From the NCBI RefSeq assembly GCF_002257585.1, contig NZ_CP022743.1, positions 868,001 to 932,000 on the forward strand: DNA of 64,000 nt. The letters are read 5' to 3'. Position 1 is the stretch's first letter. Each line of letters begins with the position of its first letter. Below, one piece after another: positions 26,254-35,239 of the stretch. The notes under the pieces were generated by a model. It saw only the letters and a program-made list of their open reading frames with translations, did no database searches and was not told the DNA's origin. This stretch comes from Mucilaginibacter xinganensis. Its GTDB lineage: Bacteria > Bacteroidota > Bacteroidia > Sphingobacteriales > Sphingobacteriaceae. Both the position numbers and the translations under genes were made by a program.

Positions 26254-27495
26254 ATGGCCGATGTTAAATTAGATTTTGTTGCTGCCGCGCAGCGCTTAAA
26301 GCAGGTGGTGAAACATACGCCGCTTGAATATAATGCGGGTTTATCAGAAGCCTACGACTGTAAATTGTACCTGAAACGCGAAGACCTGCAAATTGTACGC
26401 TCGTACAAACTGCGGGGCGCTTACAACATGATCAGCCAGCTTACCGCTGAGGAACTTGGTCGCGGTGTAGTTTGCGCCAGTGCGGGTAACCATGCCCAGG
26501 GCGTAGCTTTTTCGTGTGATAAACTGAATACCAGGGGCGTAATTTTTATGCCCGAAATAACCCCCAAACAAAAAGTCAGGCAAACAGAGATGTTTGGTAA
26601 TGGCAAAATAAAAATAGTTTTGGTTGGCGATACTTTTGATGATTGCCTGGTAGAAGCTTTGGCATACACCCGGGCGCACCAGATGACATTTATCCCGCCG
26701 TTTGATAATTACAGCGTTATTGAAGGCCAGGGCACGGTTGGTGTAGAGATCATGGAAGACCTGCCCGGTACCGAAGTAGTGATTATGCCTATTGGCGGCG
26801 GCGGACTGGCTGCCGGAGCAGGAAGTTATTTAAAGCAACAAAACCCCGGTATTTTATTGATAGGTGTTGAGCCGGAAGGCGCACCAAGCATGCTCAAAGC
26901 GTTTGAACACGGCGGCCCGGTGAGTTTGCCGGATATTAACCGTTTTGTTGACGGGGCAGCTGTAAAAACAGTTGGTAAGCTCACTTTTGAGCTTTGCCGC
27001 GGGGTGCTGGACGACATGCTGACCGTGCCCGAAGGCAAGGTATGTACCACCATATTAAAACTATACAACGAGGATGCTATTGTTGTGGAGCCGGCAGGTG
27101 CCTTATCTGTAGCGGTGCTGGATGCCTGCAGGGATAAAATAAAGGGCAAAACGGTGGTGTGTGTGGTGAGCGGCGGTAATAACGACATTGAACGCATGCA
27201 GGAGATCAAGGAGAAATCGCTGCTGTACGAGGGCTTGAAGCACTACTTTATTGTTAAATTTCCGCAAAGGCCGGGTGCCCTTAAGCTATTTGTAAACCAT
27301 GTGCTTGGCCCTGGCGATGATATTACACGCTTTGAATTTATCAAAAAAACATCTAAAGAAAGCGGTCCTGCACTGGTAGGTATCGAACTTAAAGATGCGG
27401 CTGATTATCCCGCGCTGCTTAAGCGGATGGAAGAAAACCGTTTTGAAGTAGTAGAGCTTAACAAAGACCAAACTTTGTTTGAGTTTTTAGTGTAA
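26254..27495 (+). CDS. ilvA: Threonine dehydratase (threonine ammonia-lyase)
   Basis: PLP enzyme that makes 2-ketobutyrate for isoleucine. Of 413 residues, VRSYKLRGAYNMIS (about 49-62) carries the PLP lysine, SAGNHAQGVAFSC binds the substrate carboxylate, and PIGGGGLAAGAGSY binds the PLP phosphate. SGGNNDIERM is the last motif of the fold. The C-terminal 90 residues (FIVKFPQRPGALKLFVNHVL) form a single ACT-like regulatory domain, the short biosynthetic form common in Bacteroidetes and Corynebacterium; isoleucine inhibition is expected. Last gene of the cluster, 50 bp after the synthase gene. Beyond it lies a 580-bp repeat region and no clear terminator. Confidence 0.96.
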   Translation: MADVKLDFVAAAQRLKQVVKHTPLEYNAGLSEAYDCKLYLKREDLQIVRSYKLRGAYNMISQLTAEELGRGVVCASAGNHAQGVAFSCDKLNTRGVIFMPEITPKQKVRQTEMFGNGKIKIVLVGDTFDDCLVEALAYTRAHQMTFIPPFDNYSVIEGQGTVGVEIMEDLPGTEVVIMPIGGGGLAAGAGSYLKQQNPGILLIGVEPEGAPSMLKAFEHGGPVSLPDINRFVDGAAVKTVGKLTFELCRGVLDDMLTVPEGKVCTTILKLYNEDAIVVEPAGALSVAVLDACRDKIKGKTVVCVVSGGNNDIERMQEIKEKSLLYEGLKHYFIVKFPQRPGALKLFVNHVLGPGDDITRFEFIKKTSKESGPALVGIELKDAADYPALLKRMEENRFEVVELNKDQTLFEFLV

Positions 27496-27497
27496 GT

Positions 27498-28018
27498 GTA
27501 TCGCCTGTATCACGTGTATTGTCGCGGTGAAACGATACAATGATACAGCGATACAAAGACTGTTCTCCATTCCCGATGTATTGCCTGTATCATAACCTTA
27601 GTAAGGATACACTGATACAGCAAACATTTAAAGCAATATAAGAATTGATAATGTCAGTATAATTTAACGATGGTTTTTATACTATTATAACCTATACTAT
27701 TCTATATAAATTATATAACTATTTATATATTAAGTATTTATATTATACTATTCCTCCCTTGATGGTGTCGTCACTATAGGTATCAGTAAGAATCAAAATA
27801 TGATAAATTAACCCTTTGTCATTCTGAACGCAGTGAAGGATCTTATCCAACTGATAAGTCGCCGCTATACTTGTCCTGCGCTCATGTCTTGTGTAGAAGA
27901 TCCTTTGCTCTCGCTCAGGATGACAAATTAATATCTTCCTAACACCAACAAAGGCATAAAAAACTGTACTGTATCGTTGTAATGTCCGATACAACGATAC
28001 AGACAATACAGGCGATAC
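27498..28018. repeat. Nested repeat region bounded by GTATCGCCTGTAT inverted repeats
   Basis: The 580-bp gap after ilvA holds no gene. GTATCGCCTGTAT (27498-27510) and ATACAGGCGATAC (28006-28018) are exact inverted ends. Inside are several GATACA words (AACGATACAATGATACAGCG, 27531-27550), a very AT-rich stretch with repeated TATACTATT (about 27660-27755), and the inner palindromic element at 27819-27928. It looks like layers of small mobile repeats. Confidence 0.75.
27819..27928. repeat. CATTCTGAACGCAGTGAAGG-type palindromic element
   Basis: Left end TGTCATTCTGAACGCAGTGA, with AAGGATCTT just after it; right end AGATCCTTTGCTCTCGCTC then AGGATGACA. The ends are imperfect inverted copies, the pattern of a small palindromic element widespread in Bacteroidetes intergenic DNA. 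Confidence 0.85.
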
Positions 28019-28075
28019 AGTGTCTTATACTGAAAAAATAGGAAGATCTGGTTATTCCGGTAATGGCATATTATT

Positions 28076-29065
28076 TCACAAATACTTTTGCCACCAGCCC
28101 GAAACATACGGCTTTACTTCGGTAGGTGTGCCCGGTTCAGGAACAAACAGTTGGATCTGTTTTTCTTTGGCGTAGTTAAGCAGGCGCTCAATGGGTTCGT
28201 ACCAGGCATGTGGTGCCAGGTTAAACGTTCCCCAATGGATCGGCATCATTAATTTGCCTTTTAAAGCCAGGTGCGCGTTAGATGCATTATCCGGACCCAT
28301 GTGAATGTCGGCCCAGTTTTTTCCATAGGCGCCAATCTCCAGCATCGTTAAATCGAACGGGCCAAAAGCATCGCCAATTTCTTTAAAGCCTGGGAACCAG
28401 CCTGAATCGGCACCGAAAAATATATTATGCTTAGGGCCTTTAATTACAAATGACGACCATAAGGTTTCGTTGCGGCCAACGATGCCGCGCCCGCTAAAAT
28501 GCCGGGATGGTGTAGCGATAATATTGCAGTCGCCAATCATTACACTGTCGCCCCAATCCACCTCGTTAATAAAATTTCTTTCGATCCCCCATTTTTCAAT
28601 GTGCTGGCCAACACCCAGCGAGCAAATAAAAGGAATGGTTTGGTTAGAAAAATACTTTATGGTGTTTTTGTCCAGGTGATCATAATGGTCATGAGACAGG
28701 ATGATAGCATCCAATGGCGGCAGCTCATCAAGGGTTATGGGCGGCTGAAAAAACCTTTTGGGCCCGAAAAATGAACTAAAAGATACCCTGTCGCTCCACA
28801 CCGGGTCGGTAAGGATGCGTTTGCCGTCAATTTCAATCAGTAAGCTGGAATGCCCTATCAGTGTGATCCTTAAACCGGTGGCAGGCGGGGCAACTAATAT
28901 GGACAGATCAGTTTTAAAAGGGCCCAATTGCTGTTTGGGCGTGTTTTCGGCTTTGTTGGTATAATATTCTTTTAATATGGGGATCATTTTGCCAAACCCA
29001 GCCTCGTCGGTAGGTATCGGATTTAAAAACTTTCTCCCCTTTTTGCTCGCGCCTGATAAACTCAT
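28076..29065 (-). CDS. Metallo-beta-lactamase fold hydrolase (UlaG/NAPE-PLD-like)
   Basis: 329-residue metal-dependent hydrolase. AIILSHDHYDHLDKNT (about 133-148) is the HxHxDH zinc motif, GHSSLLIEIDGKRILTDPVW is the preceding strand pair of the YfbA/UlaG/NAPE-PLD type, and HWGTFNLAPHAWYEP near the end gives a further histidine. There is no signal peptide, but the N-terminus is basic (SGASKKGRKFLNP). Substrate unknown; the group includes phosphodiesterases and lactonases. It begins about 150 bp after (in map terms) the alpha/beta hydrolase gene, which lies upstream on the same strand; they may be co-transcribed. Moderate confidence in the family, low in any specific role. Confidence 0.88.
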   Translation of the reverse strand: MSLSGASKKGRKFLNPIPTDEAGFGKMIPILKEYYTNKAENTPKQQLGPFKTDLSILVAPPATGLRITLIGHSSLLIEIDGKRILTDPVWSDRVSFSSFFGPKRFFQPPITLDELPPLDAIILSHDHYDHLDKNTIKYFSNQTIPFICSLGVGQHIEKWGIERNFINEVDWGDSVMIGDCNIIATPSRHFSGRGIVGRNETLWSSFVIKGPKHNIFFGADSGWFPGFKEIGDAFGPFDLTMLEIGAYGKNWADIHMGPDNASNAHLALKGKLMMPIHWGTFNLAPHAWYEPIERLLNYAKEKQIQLFVPEPGTPTEVKPYVSGWWQKYL

Positions 29066-29218
29066 AAATCGGTGTGAAATTATGCCTTAAATATACTAAA
29101 GGGCAATTTGTAACTATTAGTTATGCTGAATTGTTACATTCCGCTGATGGGGATAACAAGTGTTTTCACGTTAAGTTTCGCAACGTTAATTATCGCATCG
29201 CCCGGCTAAGTAAAGTAG

Positions 29219-30049
29219 TTACTTATTAAAAAAGGCAATTGTTTGCCGGCAAAACTCCAGCAGATGTGCCGGCAAGGTTTGCTCCATATAAGGGTGTGTA
29301 GCCCCAAATACATGATCGGCTCCTGTGATCACCGAATACCCGGCATGAGCTTGTGCTTTACTTAATTCTTCGGCATGGCTTAGCGGTACAGAGGTATCGG
29401 CATCGCCATGAACAATAAGCCAGGGCTGCTTAATTTTTGCAGCGTGGGCAAGAATATCCAGCCGCGCCGGGTTTTTAGCAAGGTCATCAAGCAACCCTAC
29501 TTTTAACGGCATTTGCTGGCCGGTACGTTTGTTTAACATGTAAGTGATGCCGGTTAAACGCCATTGCTCCTCAATGTTTTTGGGCCACAGATCGCTAAAG
29601 CCCGAAATAGAGGCCATGGTAACCAGCTTTTTTATGCGGGGGTCTTCAGCCGTTTTTATAATACTTATGCCGCCGCCCATGCTGTGCCCTATCAGGTAAA
29701 CGCCATTAGCCGCGGCAATTCCTGATCCGCCGCAGGCAAAATCAACCACCGCCTTCAAATCTTCCAGCTCAATTGAAAAGGTATTATCAGCAAAGGCTAT
29801 CAGGTCTGCAAAATCGTTAGGCTGATCGGCAGTGGTGCCATTGTGCGAAAAGTTGAATTTTAGAAACCTGAAACCATGTTCGGCAAAGTGATTGGCAACC
29901 AGGTTGTGTGTGCCCCAGTCTTTAAACCCTTTAAAACCATGGGCAAAAATTACCAGCGGCGCATTTGTGGCCGATGTTTTATAAGTTAGATCCATCAGCA
30001 TACCGCGGCCTTTGGCACCGGGAATGTTGAAGTTTTGTTTTTTGATCAT
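29219..30049 (-). CDS. Alpha/beta hydrolase (dienelactone hydrolase/acyl-peptidase-like)
   Basis: 276-residue cytoplasmic hydrolase. VYLIGHSMGGGISIIKTA places the nucleophile serine in GHSMGG at about residue 124. VIFAHGFKGFKDWG is the oxyanion-hole strand and LIVHGDADTSVPLSHA with ITGADHVFG supplies the acid and histidine near the C-terminus. No signal peptide. The substrate cannot be inferred; serine aminopeptidase-like and esterase members share this pattern. Transcribed minus, upstream of the metallo-hydrolase gene, and separated from the DoxX gene by a 160-bp palindromic repeat. Confidence 0.87.
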   Translation of the reverse strand: MIKKQNFNIPGAKGRGMLMDLTYKTSATNAPLVIFAHGFKGFKDWGTHNLVANHFAEHGFRFLKFNFSHNGTTADQPNDFADLIAFADNTFSIELEDLKAVVDFACGGSGIAAANGVYLIGHSMGGGISIIKTAEDPRIKKLVTMASISGFSDLWPKNIEEQWRLTGITYMLNKRTGQQMPLKVGLLDDLAKNPARLDILAHAAKIKQPWLIVHGDADTSVPLSHAEELSKAQAHAGYSVITGADHVFGATHPYMEQTLPAHLLEFCRQTIAFFNK

Positions 30050-30095
30050 AGTGATATCAAAGATATGATATTGGATGATTAATGTTTATCATCTA

Positions 30096-30263
30096 TTTCC
30101 CCTTCCCTCTTTACGCGCAGCGAAGAGAGGGAGGTCCAGCGAAGCGTCGACCGGGTGAGTAAAACCTGCGAGCGATATTAACGCAAATGCATGACGGGCT
30201 GACTCACCCCAGCATTGCTTCGCTCGCTGACCCTCTCTTTGCTTCGCAGAAAGAGGGGAAAGG
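30096..30263. repeat. Large palindromic element between hydrolase and DoxX genes
   Basis: CCCCTTCCCTCTTT at the left and AAAGAGGGGAAAGG at the right are inverted ends. Further inside, GCAGCGAAGAGAGGGAGG and GGTGAGT on the left face GACTCACCCC and CCCTCTCTTTGCTTCG on the right. It is about 165 bp and would form a long hairpin. The GGTGAG/CTCACC words recall the 9281-type repeat, but the sequence is otherwise different. Confidence 0.85.
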
Positions 30264-30277
30264 TAACATTTTGCACA

Positions 30278-30655
30278 TCATTCCTTCGCATACCACCAGG
30301 CCCATAATATTAATAAAGGCTGAAAAACCAGCAACCTGATCCAGGCAATCAGCGGTGTTACATACAGGCTGCCCAACTGGAAAGGCGCATGTAAAACCAT
30401 ATCAATATGCACCGGCAAAAAGGCAACCAGCATTAAAATTATGCCCCAGGCGGCCCAAAACCGGGTTACTTTAAATATGAGCATTATGCCAAATAATATT
30501 TCAAAAAAACCGGCAAGAATGTTCATTAGTTTCGGTAGCGGGATGTAGGGCGGAATGATGTGTATATAGCTGTCAGGCGCCCTGAAATGGTTGGCTCCCG
30601 CGGCCAAATACCCTGTTACCAGGATAACCAGGCTGATTTTTTTTAGTGATGTCAT
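30278..30655 (-). CDS. DoxX-family membrane protein
   Basis: Small inner-membrane protein, 125 residues, with four hydrophobic helices: ISLVILVTGYLAAGANHF, LMNILAGFFEILFGIMLIF, AAWGIILMLVAFLPVHIDMV and LLVFQPLLILWAWWY. HFRAPDSYIHIIPPYIP after helix 1 is a pattern seen in DoxX-like proteins (G-x-x-H-F). The biochemical role of this group is not well settled; some members are linked to redox or thiosulfate handling. It is divergent from hemA, the gap being only 150 bp. Confidence 0.8.
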   Translation of the reverse strand: MTSLKKISLVILVTGYLAAGANHFRAPDSYIHIIPPYIPLPKLMNILAGFFEILFGIMLIFKVTRFWAAWGIILMLVAFLPVHIDMVLHAPFQLGSLYVTPLIAWIRLLVFQPLLILWAWWYAKE

Positions 30656-30749
30656 AGATTATGTACGTTTTTATAGGTAAAATCGATTTAAATGTCAAAA
30701 GAACACCCTTTATTTATAAACATTCTAAATGCAACTGTATGACAAAGGA

Positions 30750-30783
30750 TTGACACTGCATCCTGTTAATCCTGTTACTTTTG
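30750..30783 (+). promoter_or_regulatory. hemA promoter
   Basis: TTGACA at 30750-30755 and TACTTTTG at 30776-30783, the latter an exact TAnnTTTG -7 element. Transcription should start at about 30790, so the coding region cannot begin at the upstream ATGs near 30729; this supports the TTG start at 30807. Confidence 0.7.
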
Positions 30784-30806
30784 TTGGGTTCAAATTTAAT
30801 ATAGCT

Positions 30807-32033
30807 TTGAAGTATCTAAAGGTAATCGCTTTTACGCATAAACAGATCGAGTTGAAGGAGTTGGGTAAATTGGTGATTTGCCAGGAAAATCTGACCGATA
30901 AGCTGCAAAAGGTAAAAACAGAATTTGGGATTAACGAAATCTTTTACCTGTCAACCTGTAACAGGGTTGAATTTGTTATGCTTACTGCACATACTGTTGA
31001 CAAGACTTTCGCCAAACAGTTTATGGATGCCATTGATATGGGGCTATGCCCGGTATCAACCGGTACTTTTTTAGATTCGGCAGCTATTTATGAAGACCGG
31101 GAAGCGCTTGAACACCTGTTGCGCACCTCATGCTCGCTGGAAAGTATGATTGTGGGCGAAAAAGAGATCCTGGCCCAGCTCCGCAAGGCTTATGAAAATT
31201 GCAAAGATGCCGGCCTTACCGGCGACGGTTTGCGCATGTTCATGAACTGCATTGTAAAAACGGCAAAAGAAGTTTATACCAATACCAATATTTCAAAAAA
31301 TCCTATTTCGGTAGTATCGCTGGCTTACCGTAAACTGCGCGACCTTAAGCTTTGCACCAACGCACGCATCCTGATCATTGGCGCAGGCGAAACCAACCGT
31401 AATATTTCAAAATACCTGCAAAAGCATAAGTTTTCAAATTTCTCGGTATTTAACCGCACCGTTGAAAATGCCGCTAAGCTGGCTGCCGATTTGGGCGGAG
31501 AGGCATTTAACCTTGAAGCTTTAAAAACTTTTAACAAAGGCTTTGATGCCATTATAACCTGCACGTCATCAACCGAGCCTATTATTACGCCGGAAATATA
31601 TGCAGGCTTGTTAAACGGCGAAACCGGGCGCAAAACCATTGTTGATCTGGCCGTTCCAAACGATACCCATTCAGACGTGCTTGAGCAGTTCCCGGTAAAC
31701 TTTATTGAAGTGTATTCATTAAACGAAGTTGCCAAGAAGAACCTGCAGGAACGTTACGAAGAACTTACCTACGCCGAAGAAATTATAAATAAAAACATAG
31801 CCGACTTTTTACTGGAGCTTAAGCAACGCCGCATAGAGGTTGCCATGCGCCAGGTTCCCGAAAAAATAAAGGAGATCCGTAACACAGCCATTAACAGTGT
31901 TTTTGCCGAAGAAGTGCAGGGCATGGATCAGCAAAGCCGCGAGATTTTGGAAAAGGTGATCAACTACATGGAGAAAAAATATATCAGCGTGCCTATGATA
32001 ATGGCCAAAGATATCCTGATCAACAATAACTAA
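30807..32033 (+). CDS. hemA: Glutamyl-tRNA reductase
   Basis: Reduces glutamyl-tRNA to glutamate-1-semialdehyde with NADPH, the first step of the C5 route to heme. I chose the TTG at 30807 (reading LKYLKVIAFTHKQIELKELG), giving 408 residues: this is where the family's first strand begins, and the open frame before it overlaps a promoter. YLSTCNRVEF contains the catalytic cysteine (about residue 48 from the TTG), EKEILAQLRKAYE is the tRNA-proximal helix, and ILIIGAGETNRNISKYL the NADPH fold. The C-terminal helical dimerisation domain (VMRQVPEKIKEIRN-like) is complete. Alternative: an upstream ATG at 30729 adds 26 residues, less likely. Confidence 0.94.
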   Translation: MKYLKVIAFTHKQIELKELGKLVICQENLTDKLQKVKTEFGINEIFYLSTCNRVEFVMLTAHTVDKTFAKQFMDAIDMGLCPVSTGTFLDSAAIYEDREALEHLLRTSCSLESMIVGEKEILAQLRKAYENCKDAGLTGDGLRMFMNCIVKTAKEVYTNTNISKNPISVVSLAYRKLRDLKLCTNARILIIGAGETNRNISKYLQKHKFSNFSVFNRTVENAAKLAADLGGEAFNLEALKTFNKGFDAIITCTSSTEPIITPEIYAGLLNGETGRKTIVDLAVPNDTHSDVLEQFPVNFIEVYSLNEVAKKNLQERYEELTYAEEIINKNIADFLLELKQRRIEVAMRQVPEKIKEIRNTAINSVFAEEVQGMDQQSREILEKVINYMEKKYISVPMIMAKDILINNN

Positions 32034-32374
32034 GCAAATCAACTAAAGAATAACCATCCTAAAGTCCGCCTCCCGCGAGTGCGTTTAGGCTGGGTTAAAT
32101 GTTAAAGGGGTTCTTAACGCAAACACATCGCGCCGCCCGGCTATCTTAATCTGCCTGCAATCCTTAATGCTTATTGTCATTTCCTTAAAATCCACCCGGG
32201 AAAGTGTTAAAAAAATATCATTCTGATAAAAAACACGCAATATGCCTTGTATTTTATAAATGAATAGCCACATCGGGTAAACAAATAATAAAAATTATTT
32301 TTTTAAACAGATTATGGCTCCGGCGGTTCTATATTTAAACAATTGTTTGCTTAAATTGAGCCAATAAATCCCTT
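32034..32374. other. Intergenic region between hemA and glgA
   Basis: 341 bp without a confident gene. A minus-strand frame at 32085-32273 encodes 62 residues (listed separately with low confidence). AATAATAAAAATTATTTTTTT near 32284 is AT-rich, and TATATTTA at 32327-32334 may be a -7 element for glgA. Confidence 0.4.
32085..32273 (-). CDS. Possible small protein, doubtful
   Basis: 62-codon frame in the hemA-glgA gap reading MWLFIYKIQGILRVFYQNDI and ending ALRTPLTFNPA. It has no recognised motif and no clear promoter or ribosome site, but the middle (RVDFKEMTISIKDCRQIKIA) has a plausible strand-like amphipathic pattern and no gene overlaps it. It could be chance, or the remnant of a longer gene. 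Listed only because nothing else explains the space. Confidence 0.2.
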   Translation of the reverse strand: MWLFIYKIQGILRVFYQNDIFLTLSRVDFKEMTISIKDCRQIKIAGRRDVFALRTPLTFNPA

Positions 32375-33799
32375 ATGCGAGTTTTTCACCTAAGTGCCGA
32401 GTGCTACCCGGTTGCCAAAGTTGGCGGCCTGGCTGATGTTGTAGGCGCATTACCTAAATACCAAAACCAGGCCGGCTTGAAGGCGGCTGTGGTAATGCCT
32501 TATTACGACCGGAAATTTGTGCAGGAGAACGAGTTTGACACCGTTTTTCAAAGCTCAACCTTATTAGGTACCCGCCGTTTATATTTTGAAATATTAAAAG
32601 AAAAAACGGACAAGCTTGGCTTCGAATTGTTTTTAGTTAAGATTCCTGGGCTGATAGACCGCGTAGAAATTTACAGTTACCCGGACGAAACGGAGCAGTT
32701 TATTGCCTTCCAGTTAGCGTTCTTAGACTGGATCAGCTATTCGCAGCAATCGCCGGACCTGATCCATTGCCATGATCACCATTCAGGGCTGGTACCGTTT
32801 TTGCTGCAGCACTCCAAACTATATACCCGGCTTGCAGCAACACCAACGGTATTTACCATACACAACGGGCAATATCACGGCGCTTTTGGCTGGGATAAAC
32901 TGTCGTACCTGCCGGAAATAGACCTGTCAAAAACAGGCTTGCTTGATTGGGCGGGCGGCATTAATCCGCTGGCATGTGCAGTTAAATGCTGCTGGCGATA
33001 TACCACTGTTTCACCAACCTACCTGGAGGAGCTCACTATCAACTCAAACGGGCTGGAATATTTGTTTTATTTGGAAAAGGCAAAAGGGGTTGGCATAATT
33101 AACGGGATAGATACAGCCATTTGGGACCCTAAAACAGACCCGATGATTGCTGAAAAGTTCTCCATAAAACTATTACCAAAAGGCAAACAGGGAAATAAAG
33201 AGGCCTTGTGCACTCGCTTTAACCTTGACCCAACAAAGCCGCTGATAGCCTTTATTGGCCGTTTGGTGATTGAAAAAGGTGCCGACCTGTTGGCTACCGC
33301 CATGGAGGAAAGCTTTAACGAGCATCCCGGGCAGTTTAATTTTTTATTGTTAGGTGCCGGTGATAAGGAAACAGAAAGGGAACTGATACAACTCAGGGAT
33401 TTTTACCCGGAGCAATGTGCTGCATTTATAGGATATGATGAAAGCCTTGCACATTTGGTGTATGCCGGTGCTGATTTTTTACTGATGCCATCGCGGGTTG
33501 AACCTTGCGGGCTTAACCAGCTATATTCCTTAAGATACGGAACGATGCCAATGGTGCGTACAACCGGCGGTTTAAAAGATACCGTGATTGATTTTGGCGA
33601 TGAAGGCGGTTATGGCATCCGTTACAATAATGCCAGTATCGAAGATATTTGCAATGCTGTGAGCCGTGCGCTGGTGCTCTATAATGACGAAAAGCAGTTG
33701 CTGGCCTTACGCAAGTTGATGATGGCGCTTGATTTCTCGTGGGACCGCTCGTCCAAAGAATATATTACCCTTTATGAAAGTTTAAAACCAACTATATGA
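32375..33799 (+). CDS. glgA: Glycogen synthase (ADP-glucose, GT5)
   Basis: Adds glucose from ADP-glucose to the non-reducing ends of glycogen. The 474 residues begin MRVFHLSAECYPVAKVGGLA, with the KVGGLADVV motif (about 15-23) that binds ADP-glucose. CHDHHSGLVPF and TIHNGQYHGAF are conserved N-domain segments, FIGRLVIEKGADLL begins the C-terminal nucleotide domain, and PSRVEPCGLNQLYSLRYGTM with TTGGLKDTV is the second sugar-nucleotide motif. glgC overlaps its end by 4 bp (ATGA at 33796), giving tight coupling with supply of ADP-glucose. Confidence 0.96.
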   Translation: MRVFHLSAECYPVAKVGGLADVVGALPKYQNQAGLKAAVVMPYYDRKFVQENEFDTVFQSSTLLGTRRLYFEILKEKTDKLGFELFLVKIPGLIDRVEIYSYPDETEQFIAFQLAFLDWISYSQQSPDLIHCHDHHSGLVPFLLQHSKLYTRLAATPTVFTIHNGQYHGAFGWDKLSYLPEIDLSKTGLLDWAGGINPLACAVKCCWRYTTVSPTYLEELTINSNGLEYLFYLEKAKGVGIINGIDTAIWDPKTDPMIAEKFSIKLLPKGKQGNKEALCTRFNLDPTKPLIAFIGRLVIEKGADLLATAMEESFNEHPGQFNFLLLGAGDKETERELIQLRDFYPEQCAAFIGYDESLAHLVYAGADFLLMPSRVEPCGLNQLYSLRYGTMPMVRTTGGLKDTVIDFGDEGGYGIRYNNASIEDICNAVSRALVLYNDEKQLLALRKLMMALDFSWDRSSKEYITLYESLKPTI

Positions 33800-35058
33800 C
33801 CTCTAAAGTAATTTCCATTGTTCTGGGCGGTGGCCAGGGCAGCCGGTTGGCACCCTTAACCACAACACGTTCAAAACCCGCAGTACCAATTGCCGGCAAA
33901 TACCGGTTGGTTGATATTCCCATCTCAAACTGCCTGCACTCAGGTATTCACAGAATTTATGTGTTAACGCAGTTTAACTCGGCATCGTTAAACAAGCACA
34001 TCAAAAACACGTACCACTTCAGCAACTTTAGCGAGGCATTTGTTGATATCCTGGCTGCAGAACAAACCCCAACCAATGTTGGCTGGTATCAGGGCACTGC
34101 TGATGCAGTACGGCAAAGCTTACACCACCTGGCTGTACATGATTTTGAATATGTGCTCATCCTGTCGGGCGACCAGTTGTACCAAATGGATTTTGCGCAC
34201 ATGATTGAGCAGCACATTGCGGCCAATGCCGATATTTCTATAGCAACCATACCCGTGCATGCAAATGATGTACCGGGCTTTGGAATTTTAAAGACCGATG
34301 CCGAGAGCCTGATCACATCATTTATAGAAAAACCAAAAACCAATTTTGAAAGCTGGGCATCAGATGTGAGCCCGCAGATGGCGGCTGAAGGCAGGGTTTA
34401 CCTGGCATCAATGGGGATCTATATTTTCAATAAAAAACTTTTATATGAGTTGCTGGAAGGTAATGACCATACTGATTTCGGTAAGGAGATCATCCCGCAA
34501 TCCATAATAAACCATAAGGTGTTAAGCTACCAGTATGAAGGTTACTGGACTGATATTGGTACCATCCCATCATTTTTTGAGGCAAACATTGGTTTAACTG
34601 ATGATATTCCGAAGTTTAACCTGTTCGACAAGCACCCGATCTATACCCGGGCACGCATGTTGCCGCCGTCTAAAATGTCGGGCACGCACGTTGACAAAGT
34701 TATTATTGCCGATGGTTGTATTATCAATGCCAGCCAGCTAACCCGCGCTTTAATTGGTATCCGTTCGCGAATTGGATTTGAAACCATTATTGAAAACTGT
34801 TATATGATGGGTAGCGATAATTACCAAACCCTTGAGCAGATAGCGGAATTGCATGAAAGCCAGTCGCCGGTGATGGGTATTGGTGACAGGTGCCACATAA
34901 AAAATGCGATTATTGACAAAAACGCCAGTATCGGCGATGATGTGCAGATCAACTGCGGTGAGCCGCTTGAAAATGGCGACTACGGCGCATACGTTGTTCA
35001 GGATGGCATCGTAATAGTTAAGAAAAGGGCCGTAATTCCAAACGGAACTATTATATAA
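33796..35058 (+). CDS. glgC: Glucose-1-phosphate adenylyltransferase (ADP-glucose pyrophosphorylase)
   Basis: Makes ADP-glucose from ATP and glucose-1-phosphate for the overlapping glgA. The 420 residues start with VISIVLGGGQGSRLAPLTTT, the nucleotide-binding G-G-G-x-G-x-R-L loop, and show SKPAVPIAGKYRLVDIPISN, GTADAVRQSLHHL and LSGDQLYQMDF (catalytic aspartate). IEKP (about 176) is the sugar-phosphate region. The C-terminal 130 residues form the left-handed beta helix (ALIGIRSRIG, NAIIDKNASIGDDVQI) used for allosteric control. A strong terminator follows at 35107. Confidence 0.97.
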   Translation: MTSKVISIVLGGGQGSRLAPLTTTRSKPAVPIAGKYRLVDIPISNCLHSGIHRIYVLTQFNSASLNKHIKNTYHFSNFSEAFVDILAAEQTPTNVGWYQGTADAVRQSLHHLAVHDFEYVLILSGDQLYQMDFAHMIEQHIAANADISIATIPVHANDVPGFGILKTDAESLITSFIEKPKTNFESWASDVSPQMAAEGRVYLASMGIYIFNKKLLYELLEGNDHTDFGKEIIPQSIINHKVLSYQYEGYWTDIGTIPSFFEANIGLTDDIPKFNLFDKHPIYTRARMLPPSKMSGTHVDKVIIADGCIINASQLTRALIGIRSRIGFETIIENCYMMGSDNYQTLEQIAELHESQSPVMGIGDRCHIKNAIIDKNASIGDDVQINCGEPLENGDYGAYVVQDGIVIVKKRAVIPNGTII

Positions 35059-35106
35059 AATGAAGTACTGAGTCTGGTAAATACAGATGAAAGGGGTAGT
35101 TAGGAG

Positions 35107-35143
35107 AGCGTTACGAAGACAAAAAACTTCGTAACGCTTTTTT
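35107..35143 (+). terminator. Terminator of glgA-glgC
   Basis: AGCGTTACGAAG (35107-35118) and CTTCGTAACGCT (35127-35138) form a perfect 12-bp stem with an ACAAAAAA loop, followed by TTTTT. Confidence 0.95.
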
Positions 35144-35239
35144 ATGTGCAAGCGGCATAAATGTAATTACAGGATTTCTTCCCCGGCGCTTATTCATGAA
35201 TAATTACTTACAACCGGTCTTGTTTTGTAACAGTAAAAT

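Noticed and set aside
27743..28006. 87-codon minus-strand frame with CHPEREQRIF and ILHCVQNDKG
   Set aside because: It lies wholly in the CATTCTGA-type palindromic element; such CHPER...QNDK reading frames are repeat translations, not genes.
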